A stretch of DNA of 64,000 bases, taken from assembly GCA_019358895.1 (NCBI GenBank), contig JAHHIG010000011.1, forward strand, positions 1-64,000, given 5' to 3'. The stretch comes from Tildeniella nuda ZEHNDER 1965/U140. GTDB lineage: Bacteria; Cyanobacteriota; Cyanobacteriia; Leptolyngbyales; Leptolyngbyaceae. The notes under the pieces were generated by a model. It was given only the letters and a program-made list of their open reading frames with translations. It searched no databases and was not told the DNA's origin. The position numbers were made by a program, and so were the translations under genes. Positions 1 through 10,289 of this stretch are shown piece by piece (position 1 is the first letter of the stretch; each line of letters opens with the position of its first letter).

Positions 1-299
1 GTGGCAAGCTCGACTTTTCCCAGTCTCTAGCGCAACAACCGATATGGTAAAAATACCAAAAGTCTTATTAGACTGCTGTTTCAGCCTATTGTGCTACGCT
101 GCCTAATTGGATAAAGTCGAGCTTAGAACTCTGTGAATGCAGCTTAGAACTCGGAACATTGACATCAGAACTGAGAGCGTTGAGCTTAGAACTCGGAGGG
201 TCGCGCCTGGAGCTTGAAAGAGGTGATCAAAAACCCGATTTCTGGAGCAATTTGTTAAGACGTTCCTGTAACCTCTTGCAAGAAACTGAGTTTTTACCT
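1..299. other. intergenic, with 21-bp repeats
   Basis: No gene is recognised in this stretch beyond the 3' end of xylB. About 118-200 holds degenerate 21-bp tandem repeats containing GCTTAGAACTC at 121, 142 and 184, with a diverged copy at 163. The minus strand would read as an R-V-L-S heptad. The array is related to the one at the right end of the window. Confidence 0.6.
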
Positions 300-1769
300 C
301 TAGCGCCAACGATCGCGCCATTCGTGCAGGTGAGGGTAGAGAGACTGAAAGCGCTCCCAGGCAGCCATAAGATTGGCATCGGGCGATCGTGGCATCACAG
401 GGTTGGGCTGGATTGGCACCTGAGGCAGCGCTTGCACATCGGCATAGATGCCACTCCCCATACCTGCCAGAATCGCAGCACCACGAGCGGAGGCAGCGGA
501 AACCGTCACGCCATACAGCGGTACTTGCAGAACATCCGCAAGCAATTGCCGCCAAACAGGTTCTAGAGTGCCGCCGCCTGCCAGTCGTAGTTCGGTAACG
601 TTGCTACCTGTAGCAGCGATCGCCTCCAGTCCCTGCTTAATCGCAAACGCAACGCCTTCAAGCGCTGATCGCATCAGGTGCGATCGAGTGTGATGCAAGC
701 CCAACCCAACCCATGCACCGCGCGCATTCGGATCGAGGTGAGGCGTTCGTTCGCCCGTAAAGTAGGGCAAGAACGTCAGCCCTTCGCAGCCAGGAACAAC
801 GTTAAAAGTGTCAGCGTACACCTGCTGCCAGCTCAAATCCAAAAGGTGGCGCACCCATTCCAGTGCCAGTCCTGCGTTTTGCATGGCGGCGAGGGTATAC
901 CACTGGTCAGGAAGTGCAGTGCGATACAGATGTGTGCGAATCGGTGAATCGGCGATCGGCTGCGATCGTGGCGTAACAATCTGCGCTCCAGAACCGACGG
1001 TTAGCTGCATAGTGCCTGACGTTAAAAGACCACTACCCAACATGGCAGCCGCCGTATCAGCCGCGCCTGCAATGACGGGCAACCCCGATCGCAAGCCGAG
1101 ATGTGCGGCAGCGACAGCGGTTAGGGTTCCTGCAATACAGGTGGAGGGTATCAGGGTTGGCAACCAATCAGAACGAAGATGCAGTGCATCTAAAACATCG
1201 ATCGCCCAGCAATCATGCAATACATCGTAAAGCAGCGTTCCAGACGCATCCGATGCCTCAGCAGCGACCGCTCCAGTCAATTGCAAGCGTAGCCAGTCTT
1301 TGGGTTGAAGCGCCCAACGAGCCGTTGCATAAACGTCTGGTTCCTGCGCCTGTAACCACAGCAAGGTTGCACCTGCCATCCCTGTCGTCACGGGGTTAGC
1401 AAGCTGTTTCTGCAATGTGGGAGACAGCGCACGGTAACGATCGAGTGCGTGGCTCGATCGCGTGTCTGCCCAGAGAATGGCAGGACGCAGCGGTTCACCC
1501 TTCGCATCCGTCAGCACCACGCCATGCATTTGACCCGAAAGCCCGATCGCCTCCACATGATCGTCTGGCATACAGTCGCCCTGATTCTGCATGACTGTGC
1601 TGACCGCGATCGCTACTGCTTCCCACCATGCGGCTGGATGCGTCTCCGCCCATCCTGGCTGTGGTGCTTGTACCTTGTAGGCATGAGAAGCTTCAGCAAT
1701 GACCGTGCCATCGATCGCCAACAGCAGCGCTTTCGCCGACCCCGTACCTAGATCAAGACCGAGCAACAT
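300..1769 (-). CDS. xylB: xylulokinase (FGGY family)
   Basis: Sugar kinase of the FGGY family that phosphorylates D-xylulose to xylulose 5-phosphate, feeding the pentose phosphate pathway in the cytoplasm. The protein of about 489 residues opens with the ATP-site signature LGLDLGTGSAKA. It has the GQMHG substrate loop, a GAADTAAAMLGSG segment carrying the likely catalytic Asp, and a C-terminal AGGGTLEPVWRQLLADV motif, in the order seen in xylulokinases. I place the start at the ATG at 1769, directly before the actin-fold strand; a longer in-frame version reaching 1808 adds an unlikely leader. The gene stands alone with no xylose isomerase beside it, and its upstream side is packed with heptamer repeats. 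Other FGGY kinases (for example ribulokinase) are less likely from the motifs. Confidence 0.85.
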   Translation of the reverse strand: MLLGLDLGTGSAKALLLAIDGTVIAEASHAYKVQAPQPGWAETHPAAWWEAVAIAVSTVMQNQGDCMPDDHVEAIGLSGQMHGVVLTDAKGEPLRPAILWADTRSSHALDRYRALSPTLQKQLANPVTTGMAGATLLWLQAQEPDVYATARWALQPKDWLRLQLTGAVAAEASDASGTLLYDVLHDCWAIDVLDALHLRSDWLPTLIPSTCIAGTLTAVAAAHLGLRSGLPVIAGAADTAAAMLGSGLLTSGTMQLTVGSGAQIVTPRSQPIADSPIRTHLYRTALPDQWYTLAAMQNAGLALEWVRHLLDLSWQQVYADTFNVVPGCEGLTFLPYFTGERTPHLDPNARGAWVGLGLHHTRSHLMRSALEGVAFAIKQGLEAIAATGSNVTELRLAGGGTLEPVWRQLLADVLQVPLYGVTVSAASARGAAILAGMGSGIYADVQALPQVPIQPNPVMPRSPDANLMAAWERFQSLYPHLHEWRDRWR

Positions 1770-1824
1770 AGGTAGAGAGGCTAAAAGCTTGTAGAAAAAT
1801 AACTGCACCGCTGGGGTAGCTATC

Positions 1825-1912
1825 AGCTATTAGCTATCAGCTATCAGCTATTAGCTATCAGCTATCAGCTATCAGCTATCAGCTATCAGCTATCAGCTAT
1901 CAGCTATTCCAA
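1825..1912. repeat. heptamer tandem repeat (AGCTATC type)
   Basis: Roughly a dozen direct copies of the 7-base unit AGCTATC/AGCTATT lie just upstream of xylB. This is a classic cyanobacterial short tandemly repeated repetitive (STRR) sequence. Copies differ only by C/T at one position. Confidence 0.95.
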
Positions 1913-1968
1913 CGTTACTAGATGTAACCCAGAAAGCTAGGTCGTATCCACTGGCTGCTGGCATCCTA

Positions 1969-2062
<94 letters not shown>

Positions 2063-2079
2063 TTACTTCCCGACAGACT

Positions 2080-3162
2080 CTAAGCACTTTGAAAGACTTC
2101 ATTAGAGAACATTTCTGTGAGTGCGCCCAAGTAGGGTAGAAAAATTGCTACGTCATTGGGTGAAAGACGATCGTGCATTTCCCAGCCGATCGCCTGTAGC
2201 ATCTCCTGGACAAGCCTCCAACTTACTTTCAAGCGTGGATACAGCATGGCGCAGAGAGGAAACAACTCACGCTGTACAGACTCGATGCTATCTTCCAGCA
2301 CACACAAGCAGAGGTAGACCTGAAACATCTCCACATCACGGATGCTGGACGTTCTTACCTGTGGGGAACTGAGTAATCCGCTGTAGGTCGCATAGTTAGG
2401 AGATTGACGACACGCTTGCCTACAGACTTCCTGGGCAATCCGGGTGCTGATTGGCAATAGGTGCTGCACGCTTCGTAGAGCTGGAGACGTTTGTGGATGA
2501 TTGCCAGCCGCTTCATAAGCAGCCCGAAGCGGCATATATAAATGGTCATCCATCACTTTGAAGTAAGGTTCTAGCAGTAGTCGCTCTGCCGATGAGAGGC
2601 TTTCGAGCAGCGTTTGTCCGGTGTAGTGAAACTGCATACTGACGAAGCCGATCGCCCGTGGATCATCCGCTGTATACTTCTGCCGCACTCGCCCAAACTC
2701 GCCGCCAACCAGCACCGACAGGCGACGAGGGGTGACGCGATCGCCATAGGCAACCAACGCTTTCTCAAACAACGCATGAGAATCAGCCGCAATTTGCCAA
2801 GGATTAATTACGTTTAGATCAATGCCATGACGACGGACTTCTTCGGCTAGGAGGTTTTCGGTCAACGACCATGCCTGGGCACTGGCTAACTTCAGGTTTT
2901 GCTTCAAATGATTGGCTGTACGAACGCGCCCTTCCTGTGACGCAATCTCGGCTAAATCAGCACTTTTGCGAAGTCGCTCTGCCTCATCACGGGTGGTCAC
3001 AGAGATAATGTAATTCTTTGCCCAGAGCGCTGCTAAAGACGAAATTTTGGTTGGCGTTTTTCCAAGTTTCGACTCTGCAATGGAGTTTTTAGCGTCAAGA
3101 GACTGAGATTGCGTCGAAGTGGATGCAGCCGAAGGAGCCATTTTCTTATCCAAACTCATCAT
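2080..3162 (-). CDS. conserved hypothetical protein, mostly helical
   Basis: A soluble protein of about 360 residues that I do not recognise. Residues 1-40 are low-complexity and rich in Ser, Ala, Thr and Gln. From about residue 45 it appears largely alpha-helical, with a run of Glu/Arg/Lys-rich segments (DEAERLRKSADLAEIASQEG) and a Cys-containing stretch EVCRQACRQ near residue 245. There is no signal peptide or membrane segment. The start is taken at the ATG at 3162 (a second ATG follows at 3159); a TTG 15 bases further out is possible. The gene is a single unit between heptamer repeats and the divergent ChaN-like gene. A cyanobacterium-restricted family is my guess; the function is unknown. 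Confidence 0.7.
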   Translation of the reverse strand: MMSLDKKMAPSAASTSTQSQSLDAKNSIAESKLGKTPTKISSLAALWAKNYIISVTTRDEAERLRKSADLAEIASQEGRVRTANHLKQNLKLASAQAWSLTENLLAEEVRRHGIDLNVINPWQIAADSHALFEKALVAYGDRVTPRRLSVLVGGEFGRVRQKYTADDPRAIGFVSMQFHYTGQTLLESLSSAERLLLEPYFKVMDDHLYMPLRAAYEAAGNHPQTSPALRSVQHLLPISTRIAQEVCRQACRQSPNYATYSGLLSSPQVRTSSIRDVEMFQVYLCLCVLEDSIESVQRELFPLCAMLYPRLKVSWRLVQEMLQAIGWEMHDRLSPNDVAIFLPYLGALTEMFSNEVFQSA

Positions 3163-3487
3163 GATTAAACCAGCCAATCAGTACAGAGAGAGCACACATA
3201 TCGGACTCTACTTTGGGGGCATGGTTGAGTCCTACTTGGAAATTGGAATCAGTATGCTGTACGTAGGTATCAGAAAACAACGACTCAGTTACGATTATTT
3301 ACTTTTAATTAGGATTAGTTAATGTTGCTTGCGTAGAAATGCTTGAGCACCTGTTACGAATGGCTACATCTGCACTCAAGACGGACAGAGATCGGCTGCA
3401 TAAGCGGACACCAGACTCAATGTGTGGAAGTCTAAAAGCCATTTGACCACTAAATTTCAAGATTAAATTCTGACTAAAAAATTCGCA
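3163..3487. other. divergent intergenic region
   Basis: A 325-base AT-rich gap between two divergently transcribed genes, so promoters for both should lie here. I see no recognisable operator, repeat or RNA. Confidence 0.5.
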
Positions 3488-4411
3488 ATGCTAACGAATC
3501 AAAGCACCCAATTTGTAGCGTGGTTTCTGAGCCTTTTTATACTGTGTACACTGCCAACTGTAGCTGCACCGCTTGTTACTAAGAACGTTGCACTCGTCGC
3601 GTTCAATCTTCGCCAACAGCAACAAGAAGACCCGGCGATCGTGCTCCAGAAGCTAGCGCAAGCAGACGTAGTTTACTTAGGCGAAACTCACGATCGCCCT
3701 GCCGACCATCAGGCACAGCTTGAAATCATTCAGGCATTGCAGCGGTTGCGACCCAAACTGGCGATCGGTATGGAAATGTTTCAGCGCCCCTATCAATCGG
3801 TCTTAAATCGCTACTTAGCAGGTGCGCTCACAGAGGCGGAACTGCAAGCCCAGAGTCAGTATCAAAAACGCTGGGGCTACCCCTGGAACTACTACGTACC
3901 GATTCTCCGTTTCGCCCAAAGCAACCAGTTGCCTGTTGTTGCACTCAACACTCCCACAGAGGTTACTCGTAAAACCGCTCGCACCGGGCTGGAGAGTCTG
4001 ACGTTAATCGAACGACGTTTCATTCCCCCTCCATCGGCAGTCGTTCTCGGTCCGCAGGCGTATCGCGATCGCATCCAACAAATTCATGCTGATCATAGTG
4101 GCAGCGCGAGCGTCAATTTGGAGCGATTCTTTCAGGCACAAGTGCTTTGGGACGAAACGATGGCTGAACGCATCGCCCAAACGCTGCAACAACAGCCAGG
4201 AACACTCGTGGTCGTTCTGGTCGGTCAGGGACACATTCTTTACGGAGACGGCATTCCAAAGCGGGTTGCTCGACGAGTTCAGGGAATCCGATCGCGCACA
4301 CCGCTCACTCAGATTTCGCTCCTACTGAATGCTGATGTACCAGAGATTCGGCGCGATCGCCAAATTGCTGACTACATCTGGTCTGCGTCAGCAAAGTCTG
4401 AGGAGCCGTGA
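3488..4411 (+). CDS. ChaN/DUF399 family protein
   Basis: A 307-residue exported protein of the ChaN-like (DUF399) family. ChaN members bind haem or iron and belong to the TIKI/EreA-like superfamily. The N-terminus (residues about 9-28) is a hydrophobic signal segment. The family hallmark VVYLGETHD follows at residues 61-69, then IGMEMFQRPYQ around residue 98, and a late VVLVGQGHILYGDGIP block with the second conserved His. These acidic and His residues line the metal site in relatives. A Cys in the signal segment (residue 20) could be a lipobox, but the context is weak. The next genes, L35 and L20, follow on the same strand after 87 bases and are probably transcribed separately. Confidence 0.8.
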   Translation: MLTNQSTQFVAWFLSLFILCTLPTVAAPLVTKNVALVAFNLRQQQQEDPAIVLQKLAQADVVYLGETHDRPADHQAQLEIIQALQRLRPKLAIGMEMFQRPYQSVLNRYLAGALTEAELQAQSQYQKRWGYPWNYYVPILRFAQSNQLPVVALNTPTEVTRKTARTGLESLTLIERRFIPPPSAVVLGPQAYRDRIQQIHADHSGSASVNLERFFQAQVLWDETMAERIAQTLQQQPGTLVVVLVGQGHILYGDGIPKRVARRVQGIRSRTPLTQISLLLNADVPEIRRDRQIADYIWSASAKSEEP

Positions 4412-4498
4412 TGTCGATTACGAAATACTCTCACAATAAGCTTGCACTTTCTGCCCTGTGGATAGTACGATGGGAGACTGTGTTAATTAAAGCGACCC

Positions 4499-4696
4499 AT
4501 GCCAAAGCTAAAATCTCGCAAAGCAGCCGCTAAGCGCCTGAGAGCCAGCGGAACTGGGAAAATCATGCGCCGCAAAACGTTCAGAAGTCACCTGCTTGAG
4601 CACAAAAGCGCTTCTCGCAAGAGACGGCTTGCAGGCGTAGCGGTCGTCAACGAACGGGATGAGGCGAACGTTCGCCTGATGCTTCCTTATCTTTAA
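4499..4696 (+). CDS. rpmI: 50S ribosomal protein L35
   Basis: A 65-residue, very basic protein. The [21 protein letters not shown] opening and internal [13 protein letters not shown] block are typical of bacterial L35, a component of the large ribosomal subunit. The length is normal for the family. It is followed 97 bases later by rplT, the usual pairing. infC, often the third member elsewhere, is not adjacent here. Confidence 0.97.
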   Translation: MPKLKSRKAAAKRLRASGTGKIMRRKTFRSHLLEHKSASRKRRLAGVAVVNERDEANVRLMLPYL

Positions 4697-4793
4697 GATT
4701 GAGTGACTCGTGTTGAGTTAAGCTGTTTAGCTCGACTGTCGCTCAAATTCAGACCGCCAGTTTAAGATTTAGAACCTCAAGGACTTTGTAACG

Positions 4794-5159
4794 ATGACAC
4801 GGGTAAAGCGCGGCAATGTCGCTCGCAAGCGCCGCAAAAAGATTCTGAAGCTGGCGAAAGGGTTCCGGGGATCGCACTCTCGGCTGTTCCGCACAGCAAA
4901 TCAGCAGGTCATGAAGGCACTGCGAAATGCCTACCGCGACCGTCGTAAACGGAAGCGCGATTTTCGTCGCCTCTGGATTACCCGCATTAATGCGGCTTCG
5001 CGTCAGCACGGCTTGAGCTACAGCCAGTTCATGGGTAGTCTCAAGAAGGTAAATATTCAAATCAACCGCAAAATGCTGTCACAGATGGCAATTCTTGATC
5101 CGGCTGGTTTTAGCAAGGTTGTAGAAGTCGTGAGCCAAGCGGTAAAGAAGGCAGCCTGA
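4794..5159 (+). CDS. rplT: 50S ribosomal protein L20
   Basis: A 121-residue basic protein with the canonical L20 pattern: [19 protein letters not shown] at the start, then [17 protein letters not shown], and the [19 protein letters not shown] segment in the middle. L20 binds 23S rRNA early in large-subunit assembly and in many bacteria represses its own operon with rpmI. I found no recognisable leader structure here. The next gene starts 19 bases downstream and may be co-transcribed. Confidence 0.97.
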   Translation: MTRVKRGNVARKRRKKILKLAKGFRGSHSRLFRTANQQVMKALRNAYRDRRKRKRDFRRLWITRINAASRQHGLSYSQFMGSLKKVNIQINRKMLSQMAILDPAGFSKVVEVVSQAVKKAA

Positions 5160-5178
5160 GATAGATTTTGCTGCTGGC

Positions 5179-5967
5179 ATGACGATGAAACTGTCTACGC
5201 TTTTTAGCGGTATTTTAGGCTTTGGCGTTGTGGGGTCACTGTTTTCAGTGATCCCACTTTGCGTGGCAGCGGATCTGCAAACGATTCAGCAGCGCGGGCG
5301 TTTGATTGTGGCAGTTAAAGCCGATCTTCGTCCTCTAGGTTTTCGAGCAAACGGCGGTCAGCTTCAGGGGTTAGAAATTGACATTGCCCAGCGGCTGGCA
5401 CAGGAGCTACTGGGACGAAAAGACGCTCTTGAGCTTCAGACTGTCAGCAACCCGGATCGTCTTGCTGCCGTGTTGGGCGGCAAAGTCGACATTACAATCG
5501 CCCATGTGACTGGCACATCCTTGCGATCGCGCCTGGTTAGCTTGAGCGTCCCGTATTATCTGGATGGCACTGCCCTTGTCACTCGTGATGCCTCAGTACA
5601 GCGTATGGCTGACGTTGGCAAGCGCACGATCGCAGTGCTGGATGGCTCCAGTACCATTGCAACCCTTCGTTATCGCTTGCCCGAAGCCAATCTTATCAGC
5701 GTGTCCTCCTACGATGCTGCCCACACGTTGCTTGAAAAGGGCGACGCGATCGCCTTCGCAGGGGATGCCAGCGTCTTAACTGGATGGGTACAGGAGTTTC
5801 CGTCTTATCGCCTGCTCACGCCGACCCTTTCGGCAGAGCCACTGTGCATTGTGATGCCAAAAGGGTTGCAATATACTGATTTACACTCACGGATCAATCA
5901 AATCATTGCTCGTTGGACAGCCGAGGACTGGCTACGAGAACGCGCTACTTACTGGGGACTACCCTAG
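5179..5967 (+). CDS. family 3 extracellular solute-binding protein
   Basis: A 262-residue secreted binding protein of the polar amino acid type (SBP_bac_3). A signal peptide spans about residues 1-30 (hydrophobic core with VIPLCVAA). The mature part begins with the hallmark LQTIQQRGRLIVAVKADLRPLGF, followed by LEIDIAQRLAQELLG and a GGKVDITIAHVTGTSLRSR block, matching the two-lobe fold. Neither permease nor ATPase is nearby, so it is an orphan receptor or works with a transporter elsewhere. It lies 19 bases after rplT. The ligand cannot be told from sequence. Confidence 0.8.
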   Translation: MTMKLSTLFSGILGFGVVGSLFSVIPLCVAADLQTIQQRGRLIVAVKADLRPLGFRANGGQLQGLEIDIAQRLAQELLGRKDALELQTVSNPDRLAAVLGGKVDITIAHVTGTSLRSRLVSLSVPYYLDGTALVTRDASVQRMADVGKRTIAVLDGSSTIATLRYRLPEANLISVSSYDAAHTLLEKGDAIAFAGDASVLTGWVQEFPSYRLLTPTLSAEPLCIVMPKGLQYTDLHSRINQIIARWTAEDWLRERATYWGLP

Positions 5968-6101
5968 TTAGATGAGTCGTACTGCCGCTTCACAAAAGAT
6001 CAGTTGCCGCTAAGTCACAGCCTCTCTTGCCGCACACCTTTTTGCGGTAAAGTAGATGTGATGCTGCTTTTGACTGTTATACGATCGCTCTACAATCCGA
6101 T

Positions 6102-6629
6102 ATGAACACCTCATTTCCGATCGTTTATGTTTCCTTATTGCTGGTGTTGCTATCGCTGGCTGGCTGGGCAGTTTTAAGCCAAATCTTGAAGACACGCAAG
6201 GTAGAACTAGCGCTTGCGAAGCTTCAGTCGAAGCTTTCTAAAGAGGCAGGCACTGCTCAGGAGTACTACGAACTCGGCAGCATTTATTTAGATAAGAAAA
6301 TTTATTCTCAAGCCACTATGCTCTTTCAGAAAGCGCTAAAGGCAGACGATTTGCAGGAGCCAGAAAGCCCACCCATTTACAATGCTCTAGGCTTTGCCTA
6401 CTTTTCTCAAGAACAATACGACTTAGCCATCCGTCAGTATAAGGAAGCACTCAAAATCGAGCCGAACTATGTCACAGCGCTCAACAACATTGGTCATGCG
6501 TACGAGCGCAAGCAGCTGGCTGCTCAAGCGTTGGAGGTTTATGAACAGGTTCTAGAAGTAGAACCGAAAAACCCTACCGCCAGCCGTCGTGCTGAATCGC
6601 TACGCAAGCGTTTTGTGCCGTCTACTTAG
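6102..6629 (+). CDS. membrane-anchored TPR protein
   Basis: A 175-residue protein with an N-terminal membrane segment (about residues 4-26) followed by three tetratricopeptide repeats at about 53-84, 91-125 and 126-159. Their consensus is clear (AQEYYELGSIYLDKK, YNALGFAYFSQEQYDLAI, TALNNIGHAYERKQ). TPR arrays are protein-binding scaffolds. The anchor suggests it sits on the cytoplasmic or thylakoid membrane with the repeats exposed. Related cyanobacterial TPR proteins act in photosystem assembly, but nothing here fixes the partner. It is a single gene between the binding-protein gene and proS. Confidence 0.75.
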   Translation: MNTSFPIVYVSLLLVLLSLAGWAVLSQILKTRKVELALAKLQSKLSKEAGTAQEYYELGSIYLDKKIYSQATMLFQKALKADDLQEPESPPIYNALGFAYFSQEQYDLAIRQYKEALKIEPNYVTALNNIGHAYERKQLAAQALEVYEQVLEVEPKNPTASRRAESLRKRFVPST

Positions 6630-6825
6630 ATGACTTGGTGGTTTTGGCGGCTAACGGTTCCACCCATTTCGCTATCCTCGTGTGATGAACCCCTGCTGCA
6701 AACGCCGGTTTTTTTTGTTCATTTGTAAGATTGCATGTAATGGTTCTACAGAAGGAAACAAATCCAGTACATAGGATGTTCTAAACTGAAAAGATTGGTG
6801 ACTGAATCGGAAAAGGAAATCGGCA

Positions 6826-8658
6826 ATGCGACTGTCTCAGATGCTGTTTGTGACGCTTCGAGAAGACCCAGCAGAGGCGGAAATTCCCAGCCATAAGCTG
6901 CTGTTGCGAGCAGGCTATATTCGGCGTATTGCAGGTGGTGTTTATGCCTATCTGCCGCTGATGTGGCGAGTCTTGCAGAAAGTATCGCAGATTGTACGCG
7001 AGGAGATGGCAGCGGCAGGGGCACAAGAATGTCTGCTGCCTCAGCTTCAACCTGCCGAACTGTGGCGCGAATCTGGACGGTGGGATACTTACACAAAAGC
7101 GGACGGCATCATGTTTTCGCTCATCGATCGCCAGCAGCGCGAGATGGGCTTGGGACCAACGCACGAAGAGGTGATCACGACGATCGCCCGTGACATGATT
7201 CGCTCCTACCGCCAGTTACCGCTCAACCTTTACCAGATCCAAACTAAGTTTCGGGACGAAATTCGTCCCCGCTTTGGTTTGATGCGTGGGCGCGAGTTCA
7301 TTATGAAAGATGCCTACTCGTTTGATGCTGATGAAACAGGACTCAAGCGGCAGTATGACAAGATGCATACGGCGTACTGCAATATTTTGCAGCGCTGTGG
7401 TCTGGCATTTCGGGCAGTGGATGCCGATTCGGGCGCGATCGGTGGCTCTGGCTCCCAGGAATTTATGGTGCTGGCAGACGCTGGTGAAGATGAAGTCCTT
7501 TACACTGACGATGGCAAGTATTCTGCCAACGTAGAGAAAGCGGTTTCTTTGCCTTCGGATGCAGAACCATCGCCCTTCAAAACGTATGAGAAGTTGGAAA
7601 CTCCTGGCACTGAAACGATCGCGAAACTCGCTCAATTACTCAAATGCTCTCCCAGTGCGATCGTTAAAAATGTCCTTTACCAGGCAGTTTACGATAGCGG
7701 TAGGGTAGTTCTGGTGCTGATCAGCCTTCGAGGCGACCAGGAAGTAAACGAAATCAAGCTGCAAAATGAGTTGACGAAGCTGGCAGACCAGTACGGCAGT
7801 CAGACCGTTCTGTCGTTGACTGTGCCAGATGCAGAGGCTCAGGAAAAGTGGGCAACAAAGCCGTTACCATTGGGTTACATCGCGCCCAATCTAGACGATT
7901 CTTACATCAAAGCTCCCAAACCGATGCCAGCGGGTCAGGTAGCGGTCAATCCTGTGACTCCGAAATTCCTGCGGTTGGTGGATAAGACCGCTACTGAACT
8001 GACGCATTTTGTCACAGGCTCTAACGAGTCTGGCTATCACATTGTGGGTGCAAATTGGGGCACAGACTTTGAGTTGCCTAAGCTTGTTGTGGATGTGCGG
8101 AAGGCGATCGCGGGCGATCGCGCCCTCCACGATCCCATACAAACGCTGAAAACCGCGAGAGGCATCGAAATTGGACACATCTTCCAGCTTGGCACTAGGT
8201 ATTCTCAAGCGCTGGGAGCCACGTATACCAATGAACAGGGTGAAGAAAAGCCTCTGGTGATGGGCTGCTACGGTGTCGGTGTCTCTCGTTTGGCGCAAGC
8301 GGCGGTCGAGCAATCCTATGACAAAGATGGCATTGTGTGGACCACTGCGATCGCTCCATATCAAGCGATCGTGGTGATCCCCGACATCGCCAAAGCCGAG
8401 CAGGTGCAGGCTGCCGAGACGCTCTACGACGAACTCAGTCAAGCGGGGATTGAAACCTTGCTGGACGATCGCAACGAACGGGCAGGCGTTAAATTCAAAG
8501 ACGCGGATCTGATTGGCATTCCCTACCGGATTGTGACCGGGCGATCGCTCCAGCAAGGCAAGGTCGAAGTCGTCAAACGTGCGACTAAAGAAGCTCAAGA
8601 AATCCCACTTGAAGATGTTGTGACGACCTTAAAACAGTGGCTTGCGGAGAAGAACTAA
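6826..8658 (+). CDS. proS: prolyl-tRNA synthetase
   Basis: A 610-residue class IIa aminoacyl-tRNA synthetase that charges tRNA-Pro. It is the bacterial type: the opening [19 protein letters not shown], class II motif 2 with [20 protein letters not shown] near residues 135-155, and motif 3 [10 protein letters not shown] near residue 485. An editing (YbaK-like) insertion lies in the middle, about residues 230-390. A C-terminal anticodon-binding domain follows from about 505, with VVVIP and [20 protein letters not shown]. The length is normal. An AAGGA Shine-Dalgarno sequence lies just upstream of the ATG. The DUF2993 gene begins 3 bases after the stop, so the two are probably one transcript. 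Confidence 0.97.
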   Translation: MRLSQMLFVTLREDPAEAEIPSHKLLLRAGYIRRIAGGVYAYLPLMWRVLQKVSQIVREEMAAAGAQECLLPQLQPAELWRESGRWDTYTKADGIMFSLIDRQQREMGLGPTHEEVITTIARDMIRSYRQLPLNLYQIQTKFRDEIRPRFGLMRGREFIMKDAYSFDADETGLKRQYDKMHTAYCNILQRCGLAFRAVDADSGAIGGSGSQEFMVLADAGEDEVLYTDDGKYSANVEKAVSLPSDAEPSPFKTYEKLETPGTETIAKLAQLLKCSPSAIVKNVLYQAVYDSGRVVLVLISLRGDQEVNEIKLQNELTKLADQYGSQTVLSLTVPDAEAQEKWATKPLPLGYIAPNLDDSYIKAPKPMPAGQVAVNPVTPKFLRLVDKTATELTHFVTGSNESGYHIVGANWGTDFELPKLVVDVRKAIAGDRALHDPIQTLKTARGIEIGHIFQLGTRYSQALGATYTNEQGEEKPLVMGCYGVGVSRLAQAAVEQSYDKDGIVWTTAIAPYQAIVVIPDIAKAEQVQAAETLYDELSQAGIETLLDDRNERAGVKFKDADLIGIPYRIVTGRSLQQGKVEVVKRATKEAQEIPLEDVVTTLKQWLAEKN

Positions 8659-8661
8659 GCT

Positions 8662-9453
8662 TTGGAATTTCTGACCATCTTTCTCTCTAGCTTGATCACA
8701 CTGATTGCTCCAGCAGGGTTTGTGGTCGATCGCGTTGCCCAAAATGCCATTCGCAAGCAATTTACCTCTGTCGAACAATTGGAAGTCCGCATTGACAATG
8801 CGCCTAGCTACCAGATTGTGCAGGGCAAAGCCGATCGGGTGCGAATCGCCGGACGTGGACTGTTTCTCGCTCAAGACATTCGCCTGGATACACTGGAGCT
8901 AGAAACTGATCCAATTCAACTGGATGCCCGTCGGCTGCAACGCGGGAGACCACGCCTGGAAAAACCGCTCCGAGCAGGAGTACGGTTAGTCATCACTCAG
9001 GACGATCTGAATCGAGCGCTGCGATCGCCCACCGTCCTCAAACGTCTCACGTCCCTCGGCATCAACGCACTGGGGCAACGAGCAACGAGGCAACGCGTCC
9101 AGCAGTATACCTTGCTCAATCCTCGCATTGCCTTGCTCGCTAACCAGCGGCTTCAGATTCAGGCTGAGCTACAGGAAGCGGGTGATCCCGCGACGTTAAA
9201 AATCATGGCAGAGTCGGGTATTGAAATCATTGCAGGGCGGCAGTTGCGGCTCATTAATCCGCTGGTGAGGCTCAATGATGAAGCGGTGCCAGAACAGGTG
9301 GTGCGATCGATCGCTCAGGGGATCAGCGCACAGTCTGACTTGAGGCAGCTAGAAAAATCTGAAACAACAGCAAGAATTTTGCAATTGCAGGTGACACCCA
9401 AGCAAATTAATCTTGCTGCGTTCGTCCAACTCACTCCAGCACAGTCACGTTAG
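8662..9453 (+). CDS. DUF2993 family protein
   Basis: A 263-residue protein of the DUF2993 (LmeA-like) family, common in cyanobacteria and actinobacteria and linked in some members to lipid binding. It begins at a TTG 3 bases after the proS stop, and no better start is visible. An N-terminal hydrophobic segment (about 1-20) suggests export or anchoring. The body carries the repeating beta pattern of the family, with ADRVRIAGRGLFLAQDIRLDTLELETDPI near residues 55-85 and VRLVITQDDLNRAL near 112. It is likely translated with proS. The function is not established. Confidence 0.8.
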   Translation: MEFLTIFLSSLITLIAPAGFVVDRVAQNAIRKQFTSVEQLEVRIDNAPSYQIVQGKADRVRIAGRGLFLAQDIRLDTLELETDPIQLDARRLQRGRPRLEKPLRAGVRLVITQDDLNRALRSPTVLKRLTSLGINALGQRATRQRVQQYTLLNPRIALLANQRLQIQAELQEAGDPATLKIMAESGIEIIAGRQLRLINPLVRLNDEAVPEQVVRSIAQGISAQSDLRQLEKSETTARILQLQVTPKQINLAAFVQLTPAQSR

Positions 9454-9613
9454 CTTGCAGACAGTGCTATCTACAGGCAAAACCTACCCAACTCATCTCT
9501 AGCTCTCAGCCCGTTACTTAAAAATATTTCCATGTTTCCGTAATCGCGCTGAGTAGACTGTAGTTACTTAGGAAGCCCCTTCACATCGCTTGCTATTTGT
9601 AAGGAGAACAGAC

Positions 9614-10273
9614 ATGGAAGACCAACGATCGCGTCGCCAACTCCCGCTAGGCATCATGGCAGGGTTGTCAGCCCTAGTGCTTGCCACAGGTAGCGCTGTC
9701 GCCTGGTGGGGGTGGCAAGCCTCGCAGAAAACTCCTGATGCAATTGAGCGTACTCAAGGGTCTTCAGAGCCGCAAAAAGCACCACCCGTAGCCTCTGCTC
9801 CAACGACGACGCAATCACCTACCAGCACCGCTCCAGCAGCACAAACAAAAACGCTCCAGGTTTACTGGTTGAAAGCGTCGAGTACCACGATCGCCCTTAG
9901 CCCCAGTCCCGTAACGTCTAGCACTAAAGAGAACTCAACCGAAACGCTGTCAGCCGCGATCGACACACTGCTTGCGGGTCCCAGCGATCCTGCCGTCACC
10001 ACGACTATTCCTCGTGACACAAAACTTCGCAGCCTCGCCATTAAAAACGACGGCATTCATCTTGATCTCTCAAAAGCCTTCACGGACGGCGGCGGCAGCA
10101 CCTCAATGACCGCCAGAGTTGGACAAGTACTCTACACCGCAACGAGCCTGACCCCAGACGCAAAGGTTTGGCTGTCAGTAGACGGTAAGCCGCTAGAAAC
10201 ACTGGGCGGTGAAGGTTTGATGCTAGACCAACCGCTGACCCGCGAGAGCTTTAAGCGCGATTTTCCACTTTAA
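9614..10273 (+). CDS. GerMN domain protein
   Basis: A 219-residue protein with an N-terminal signal or anchor segment (about residues 15-38) and a Pro/Thr/Ser/Gln-rich linker. Its GerMN domain runs from about residue 78 to the end, with LQVYWLKASS, TLSAAIDTLLAGPSD and IHLDLSKAFTDGGGS. GerMN was named from spore germination proteins but occurs widely outside spore formers, where its role is unclear. The ATG at 9614 is chosen because an AAGGAG Shine-Dalgarno (9601-9606) sits 7 bases upstream. It is probably periplasmic or lipid-side anchored. Confidence 0.82.
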   Translation: MEDQRSRRQLPLGIMAGLSALVLATGSAVAWWGWQASQKTPDAIERTQGSSEPQKAPPVASAPTTTQSPTSTAPAAQTKTLQVYWLKASSTTIALSPSPVTSSTKENSTETLSAAIDTLLAGPSDPAVTTTIPRDTKLRSLAIKNDGIHLDLSKAFTDGGGSTSMTARVGQVLYTATSLTPDAKVWLSVDGKPLETLGGEGLMLDQPLTRESFKRDFPL

Positions 10274-10289
10274 GATGGGGCGATCGGCT

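Noticed and set aside
103-555. Minus-strand frame of 150 residues covering the left 21-bp repeats
   Set aside because: It overlaps the 3' end of xylB in another frame, and its pattern comes only from the repeats.
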